36,264 bases of DNA, taken from contig NZ_JAGGLL010000036.1 of assembly GCF_017874425.1 (NCBI RefSeq), positions 1-36,264 of the forward strand. The letters run 5' to 3'. Shown here one piece after another: positions 32,374 to 36,264 of the stretch. A program made the position numbers and the translations under genes. This stretch comes from Clostridium punense. GTDB taxonomy: Bacteria; Bacillota; Clostridia; Clostridiales; Clostridiaceae. The first letter of the stretch is position 1. Every line of letters begins with the position of its first letter. Under the pieces are notes generated by a model. The model saw nothing but the letters and a program-made list of their open reading frames with translations. It was not told the origin of the DNA and did not search any database.

Positions 32374-32500
32374 TTAACAACTTTGACTTTAATAAAGAAC
32401 TTTCCAAGCAGATTTGGATTGCCTAGAAAACTACTTACCTTAGCTAAGCAACTGTTACTTAAAGAACATGGCAGGCTTTAAGATTCCAAAGCGTTGCTAA
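32374..32500. repeat. Repeat family R2, copy B
   Basis: 127-bp unit, a diverged reverse-complement relative of 15223-15362. It shares the left end TTAACAACTTTG, the block AAGCAGATTT, a 22-base core starting ACTTACCT and ending AGCAACTG (three mismatches), and the right end TTCCAAAGCGTTGCTAA. The inner parts are shorter than in copy A. It lies in the long gap between the serine hydrolase and the methyltransferase. Confidence 0.6.
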
Positions 32501-32815
32501 AGTTGAGCATGTTTATCTATATAATACTATAAATGATTTAGGGATGAAGATTAGAACAAAAACATTTGGGGGTAATTTATAGATTAAGGCCAACTAAAGA
32601 TTATTGTGAAAAAAGTCCGGTCATAAGTTTTTTATTATTAAGGGGAGTGGTTTGTATTTTATAGTATGTTATTACAATATTTACATGGTAAAATATAACT
32701 ATGATAATTTAAAACAATCTTTACTCAAGATTGAAATAATAAAAGAGATATTAAGAAATCACAAGTAATAACATTGGTAGAAACACTTAATATTATATTT
32801 AAGGAAGTGGGTTTA
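32501..32815. other. Intergenic region with possible gene debris
   Basis: About 310 bp, AT-rich. A frame near 32574-32660 reads RLRPTKDYCEKSP, which resembles the first residues of GNAT acetyltransferases after a GGGGG site, but it has no start codon and soon stops. I treat it as possible decay debris, not a gene. Confidence 0.3.
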
Positions 32816-32860
32816 ATGAGGAGAATTAAGGACAGTAACTACTCGGTGCAGTTGAGATAA
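32816..32860 (+). CDS. 14-codon leader-like reading frame
   Basis: MRRIKDSNYSVQLR, ATG 32816 to TAA 32858-32860, preceded by AAGGAAGTGGG. Its last codons overlap the 5' arm of the hairpin at 32844, the usual layout of an attenuation leader peptide. May be chance. Confidence 0.35.
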   Translation: MRRIKDSNYSVQLR

Positions 32861-32920
32861 TCTGATGACAGATTGTATCGAGAAGTAATAACTTGTTATC
32901 AGTGAACTGCACTGCTTTTT
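32844..32920 (+). ncRNA. Structured, T-tailed RNA element (attenuator-like)
   Basis: A closing stem of about ten pairs (GTGCAGTT at 32846-32853 with AACTGCAC at 32905-32912, extended by a GU and a CG pair) encloses two sub-hairpins: GATAATCTG with CAGATTGTATC (one bulge), and a TAATAA/TTAT hairpin. TGCTTTTTATC follows. This is a three-way junction ending in a terminator. I do not recognise a known riboswitch. It lies upstream of the methyltransferase gene, with an R1 repeat in between. Confidence 0.5.
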
Positions 32921-32928
32921 ATCAATAA

Positions 32929-33103
32929 GGCATTTTCAAAAAATAAATAAGTCAGTATGTTTGTCTATTTTGTGTTATACTGCGTCAACAGAACCCTTAG
33001 ATAGCCCCACTATCTGCGGAACCTGTTTCCTTGTCTGCACAAGCTTGCTTGTGAACTCAAAACATCCTTCACATCTTTGACTTGTTATTTATTTTCAAAT
33101 GCC
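32929..33103 (+). repeat. Repeat family R1 (MITE-like), copy 3
   Basis: 175-bp unit, GGCATTTTC to AAATGCC, flanked by TAA on both sides (32926-32928, 33104-33106). Terminal inverted repeats and both internal hairpins are as in copy 2. It sits between the attenuator-like RNA and the methyltransferase, ending 27 bp before its start codon. Confidence 0.85.
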
Positions 33104-33130
33104 TAAAAATTATGAAAAGAGGGCGATTGC

Positions 33131-33901
33131 ATGAATTATATAAAATTAAAAGAATATTGGATAAGAGAAGAACAACATAGTTTTAAAGGATGGGATTTTT
33201 CCTATATTGATGATAGGACATCAGAGGAAGCTTTACCTTGGGACTATGACAAAATAGTTAGGAAGTATTTAAAGCCTAATTCTAAGTTGTTAGATATGGG
33301 AACAGGTGGTGGAGAATATTTATTAACTCTTAACCATCCTTATTATAATACCTTTGCGACAGAAGCCTATCCACCTAATTTTCAGCTTTGTAAAAATACA
33401 CTAAAGCCACTAGGAATTGATATTAGACAAGTCTTTGATGATAGCTATTTACCCTTTGAAGATGAGATGTTTCACATAATAATAAATAGGCATGAAGCTT
33501 TTGATATAAGTGAAGTGTACCGTATATTAAAACCTAATGGAGTATTCATTACCCAGCAGGTTGGAGGGCTTAATAATAAGGAGTTATCAAGATTTTTACT
33601 TAGCGAGTTTAAAGAGGATATAAGTAGTGACCATACATTAAAGAGCAATGTAGAGCTATTAAAAAACAAAGGATTTGCAATTCTAAAGTCACATGAGCAT
33701 TTCCCAAAATTAAAGTTTTTTGATGTGGGAGCACTAGTTTATTTTGCAAAGATTATTCAGTGGGAGTTTCCCAATTTCTCTGTTAAAAGTTGCTTTAAAC
33801 AATTATGTGACTTGCAGCAACTTGTTGAAAAACAAGGATTTATTGAAAGCACAGAGCATAGGTTTGTTATTGTAGCTCAGAAGTTAGAGGGAAGAAACTA
33901 A
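33131..33901 (+). CDS. Class I SAM-dependent methyltransferase
   Basis: 256 residues. The SAM loop is LLDMGTGGGE (53-62) and the acidic motif is TEAYPPN (about 79-85); the motif after strand 4 is INRHEAFDISEVYRILKPNG. The N-terminal segment with SFKGWDFSYIDDRTSEEALPW, quoted as SFKGWDFSYIDDRT then SEEALPW, is typical of a Bacilli/Clostridia group annotated only as methyltransferases. The substrate is unknown. The ribosome site AGAGGGCG is moderate. The R1 repeat directly upstream may have replaced part of its leader. Confidence 0.87.
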   Translation: MNYIKLKEYWIREEQHSFKGWDFSYIDDRTSEEALPWDYDKIVRKYLKPNSKLLDMGTGGGEYLLTLNHPYYNTFATEAYPPNFQLCKNTLKPLGIDIRQVFDDSYLPFEDEMFHIIINRHEAFDISEVYRILKPNGVFITQQVGGLNNKELSRFLLSEFKEDISSDHTLKSNVELLKNKGFAILKSHEHFPKLKFFDVGALVYFAKIIQWEFPNFSVKSCFKQLCDLQQLVEKQGFIESTEHRFVIVAQKLEGRN

Positions 33902-34002
33902 AGTAATTTCTAATTAGGGTTTCTAAAACTAGCACACTAAATTAAAAATTATAGGGTTTGAAGAAGAAAGCCAACTCTTTCCATGGGGAAAGAACTTAAG
34001 GA

Positions 34003-34048
34003 AACCAAGGTGATTTTTAGATAATTTGAATTTTCATCTTGGTTTTCT
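34003..34048 (+). terminator. Intrinsic terminator after the methyltransferase
   Basis: AACCAAGGTGA pairs with TCATCTTGGTT across a 22-nt loop and is followed by TTCTAT. A shorter TCTTTCC/GGAAAGA hairpin lies just before it (about 33976-33993). Confidence 0.6.
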
Positions 34049-34101
34049 ATAAATAGGGTTAGTTAGTTAATTAAAGTTTGAGAGTAAATGGGGTATGAGA
34101 A

Positions 34102-34956
34102 ATGATAAAAGTAATTAATAAAGTTGAAGAGATACTTGATTTTGTATGGAAGCTCAGTCAAGATGATTTCTATGCTAGTTATCCTAGAAGGAAATCATTA
34201 GAGGAAGTTAAAAAATATCTCCAAAGAACTATAAATGAAGATGAAAAATCTATAGTAGCTTATTATAAGGACAATGAGCTGTACGGGGTTTGTTGCTACT
34301 TCTGGGAGGAAAGTGAAAAGTATGCACAAACAACCTTATTCCTAATAAAAGATTATTATGAGGACATTGCAGAGGCACTAATTAGCTATGTAAGCATACA
34401 ATTACCTGGGTATGAACTATTTATAGGGTTTCCTGATACCAATGAAAATGCAAGGGAATACTTTGAAGGAAAAAGTATTCAGTGCATTGAAGCTAGTACT
34501 GTTACCAAATTGTATAACTTAAAGAGTGATATAAGAGAAAAGCACCCTTCAGTAGAAAGAATTACAGAGAGTAATTTTGATGAATATGCTATATTTCATG
34601 ATGAACATGCGGTTCCTTCAGGAATGTACTATAATAGCAAAAACCTTAAGAAGGATATGGAGCTTTTTAGAGTATTTGCTCTTAGGGAACAGGGAAAGAT
34701 TCACGGAAGCATCTTTGTTAGGGCAAGAAAAGGTATGTCAGAGATTTTTGGATTATTCATTGATAAAGAATATGAAGATAAACACTTTATAGGTATTTTA
34801 ATCAATGAAATGTTAATGGAATTATATAATGAATTTGGTACAGTAAAGGAAATTATATATTTTATTAATGAAGGTTCTACTGAGGAACTAAACTCAGCTT
34901 TATCAGCAGGGTTTGAGATTTATGAAAGATATAGATGCTATAAATGTTTACTGTAG
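34102..34956 (+). CDS. GNAT-family N-acetyltransferase
   Basis: 284 residues, about twice one GNAT domain, so it probably contains two tandem GNAT folds. The second half has the more typical pattern: VFALREQGKIHGSIFVRARK as strand-turn-strand, then EIFGLFIDKEYEDKHFIGIL at the acetyl-CoA loop, without a clear RxxGxG motif. The first half (SIVAYYKDNELYGVCCYFW) is more diverged. The acetyl acceptor cannot be named. GGGG lies eight bases before the ATG. It stands between two methyltransferase genes on the same strand, each with its own leader. Confidence 0.75.
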   Translation: MIKVINKVEEILDFVWKLSQDDFYASYPRRKSLEEVKKYLQRTINEDEKSIVAYYKDNELYGVCCYFWEESEKYAQTTLFLIKDYYEDIAEALISYVSIQLPGYELFIGFPDTNENAREYFEGKSIQCIEASTVTKLYNLKSDIREKHPSVERITESNFDEYAIFHDEHAVPSGMYYNSKNLKKDMELFRVFALREQGKIHGSIFVRARKGMSEIFGLFIDKEYEDKHFIGILINEMLMELYNEFGTVKEIIYFINEGSTEELNSALSAGFEIYERYRCYKCLL

Positions 34957-35055
34957 TTACCTAAGTTAAAGTACTGAACACTATATAAAAAAATTGGTTA
35001 AAGTGGATTATTGGTATTAATATAGACACTTGTTTTAGGGAAATGGGGAGAACAG

Positions 35056-35802
35056 ATGAATAATGAAAAAATACATGAAGTAAATAAAGATTATTGGAAT
35101 ACAAATACAGATCAGTGGTTTGGAGTTACAGCACTACCACAATACGGAACTCTCTTTGCTACAGAGGAGGAGTTGAATTTATTTGGAAATGTAAAAGGAG
35201 CTAAATTACTTGAAATTGGCTGTGGCAGTGGACATTCTCTAAAATATCAAGGAGACCATGGTGCAGCTGAGTTATGGGGCTTGGATATGTCCAGCAGTCA
35301 GCTTGAAAATGCAAAGAAGTATTTAAGGGAAAATAATTATACCGCTAAATTAATATGCTCACCCATGGAAGAGGAATGTGGTATACCTAAGGATTACTTT
35401 GATTTTGTATATTCAATTTATGCTATTGGATGGACAACCGATCTTGAAAATACCTTTGTAAAAATTGCTTCATATTTAAAAAAAGACGGTATTTTCATTT
35501 TTAGTTGGCAGCATCCTTTGCATAGCTGTGTTAGCATAGATGAAGATAAACTGCTATTTGGAAGGTCTTACTTTGATGAAGCTTGGTTTACACAGCCTAT
35601 GCCTGGGGAGAGTACAGCATTACTATGTAGCCGTAAAGTTTCAACATACATCAATGCTTTATCAAAAGCAGGGTTTGTTATTGAACAAATGGTTGAACAA
35701 ACTCATAGTGATATATTAAATAAAATAGAGGAAGTTTCTCGTAAAATAAAAAAAGCACAAATGCTGCCACTTTCCTTTGTGTTTAAGGCTAGAAAGCTTT
35801 AA
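35056..35802 (+). CDS. Class I SAM-dependent methyltransferase
   Basis: 248 residues. The SAM loop is LLEIGCGSGH (51-60), the acidic motif is LWGLDMSSSQLENAK (73-87), and DYFDFVYSIYAIGWTTD and YLKKDGIFIFSWQHP follow in family order. The group includes many small-molecule and tRNA methyltransferases, so the substrate is open. GGGGAGA lies a few bases before the ATG. It is not closely similar to the methyltransferase at 33131 and the two share no operon. Confidence 0.88.
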   Translation: MNNEKIHEVNKDYWNTNTDQWFGVTALPQYGTLFATEEELNLFGNVKGAKLLEIGCGSGHSLKYQGDHGAAELWGLDMSSSQLENAKKYLRENNYTAKLICSPMEEECGIPKDYFDFVYSIYAIGWTTDLENTFVKIASYLKKDGIFIFSWQHPLHSCVSIDEDKLLFGRSYFDEAWFTQPMPGESTALLCSRKVSTYINALSKAGFVIEQMVEQTHSDILNKIEEVSRKIKKAQMLPLSFVFKARKL

Positions 35803-35964
35803 TACACGTTAGGTATTGCAACGTAGAGCTGAAGAGAAAAATGGACATTGATTGCCGAAATTAGTGAGGTTATTGTGCTTTTCTTAGTAATTAAATGTAC
35901 AGTAACATTACTATTAAATAATAAAAAGAATAATATTATTAAACGAAGTATTATAGCAATAAAT

Positions 35965-35994
35965 AAAAAACGATGCATTAATACATCGTTTTTT
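35965..35994. terminator. Bidirectional intrinsic terminator
   Basis: An 11-bp stem AAAAAACGATG/CATCGTTTTTT with runs of A before and T after serves both strands. It lies between the methyltransferase and the small minus-strand frame. Confidence 0.85.
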
Positions 35995-36012
35995 ATTTAT
36001 TAACCAGTTATT

Positions 36013-36171
36013 CTATAGTTCGGGGTCTTCACATAAGTACTCAAAATCAATTATAGGATTTAATGAATATGTGCTATAACCACTAACTAGTGCTGATATT
36101 GAGTGCTTGAATTGCCATGGTTGCTTTAGATAAATAGGTGAATTTGAATTCAGAACCTCAATATCAAACAT
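36013..36171 (-). CDS. Small unrecognised minus-strand protein (52 residues)
   Basis: MFDIEVLNSNSPIYL, then KQPWQFKHSISALVSGYSTY and SLNPIIDFEYLCEDPEL, ending at TAG just before the bidirectional terminator. Composition looks protein-like (Trp, Cys, Phe, acidic tail), but no ribosome site precedes the ATG. The same frame is open again from the window edge to a TAG at 36193-36195, so this could be the end of a broken larger gene. Function unknown. Confidence 0.4.
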   Translation of the reverse strand: MFDIEVLNSNSPIYLKQPWQFKHSISALVSGYSTYSLNPIIDFEYLCEDPEL

Positions 36172-36182
36172 ATATATGTTTT

Positions 36183-36240
36183 AATAAAGTTTCTACATTC
36201 TAATGCATAGCCTGTCTATGGTTTGAGTAGGAACTTTATT
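36183..36240. repeat. Long inverted repeat near the window end
   Basis: AATAAAGTTTCTAC (36183-36196) and GTAGGAACTTTATT (36227-36240) pair with one mismatch, and CATAG/CTATG pair inside with a 5-nt loop. On the minus strand it lies just upstream of the 52-residue frame, so it could be its leader structure or a small dispersed element. Confidence 0.5.
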
Positions 36241-36264
36241 TATTGTATTAATAAAGCTCTTCAC

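Noticed and set aside
32574-32660. GNAT-like N-terminal fragment
   Set aside because: No start codon, and only about a dozen residues look family-like; could be chance.

Overview
This 36.3 kb window is AT-rich chromosomal DNA from a Gram-positive, endospore-forming-type anaerobe, most likely a Clostridium. The evidence is strong GGAGG ribosome sites with frequent TTG/GTG starts, lipoproteins with Gram-positive lipoboxes, Ami/Opp-lineage peptide permease proteins, an orphan soluble histidine kinase and many T-tailed terminators. No tRNA, rRNA, CRISPR array, prophage or replication origin was seen.

Layout. 1-1380: tail of an upstream gene, then a membrane PAS-GGDEF diguanylate cyclase. 1600-5550 (minus): a three-gene ABC importer of the 2-aminoethylphosphonate type (binding lipoprotein, double-length permease, ATPase), with a sigma-A promoter bracketed by two matching operators. 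5979-9360 (plus): erythromycin-esterase-like protein, two tandem paralogous four-helix membrane proteins, a 27-residue membrane peptide and a CPBP protease, ending in a strong terminator. 9429-10533 (minus): a MerR regulator fused to a methyltransferase, behind a MerR-type 19-bp-spacer promoter. 10677-11560: VIT1/CCC1 metal transporter. 11700-13085: orphan histidine kinase with a long structured leader. 13170-15212 (minus): YtrA-type GntR regulator, ABC ATPase and ABC-2 permease behind a near-consensus promoter whose -10 box lies inside a perfect 17-bp inverted repeat. 15223-18406: a structured repeat, an unrecognised secreted/coat-like protein, a Uma2 nuclease-like protein and a C39-like peptidase (minus). 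18926-20410: an IS607-family element with an internally deleted transposase and an intact TnpB. 20428-26833: oligopeptide permease oppA-BCDF. 27263-28999 (minus): ECF sigma factor and its anti-sigma factor with an ECF-type autopromoter. 29154-31001: small membrane proteins, a gene remnant and a HEPN-MNT toxin-antitoxin pair. 31111-32247 (minus): beta-lactamase-family serine hydrolase. 32374-36264: repeats, a leader/attenuator-like RNA, two methyltransferases and a GNAT protein.

Two dispersed repeat families cross the window. R1 (about 158-175 bp, three copies) has terminal inverted repeats and 3-bp TTA/TAA duplications, so it looks like a MITE. R2 (about 127-140 bp, two diverged copies) has imperfect inverted ends and a conserved core. 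The most notable points are the immobilised TnpB directly upstream of the opp operon (a context resembling the RNA-guided TldR regulators, although this TnpB keeps its nuclease residues), the paired operators of the phosphonate-type importer, the MerR-methyltransferase fusion with its own operator, and the R1/R2 repeats. Functions are inferred from motifs read by eye; no database search was possible.
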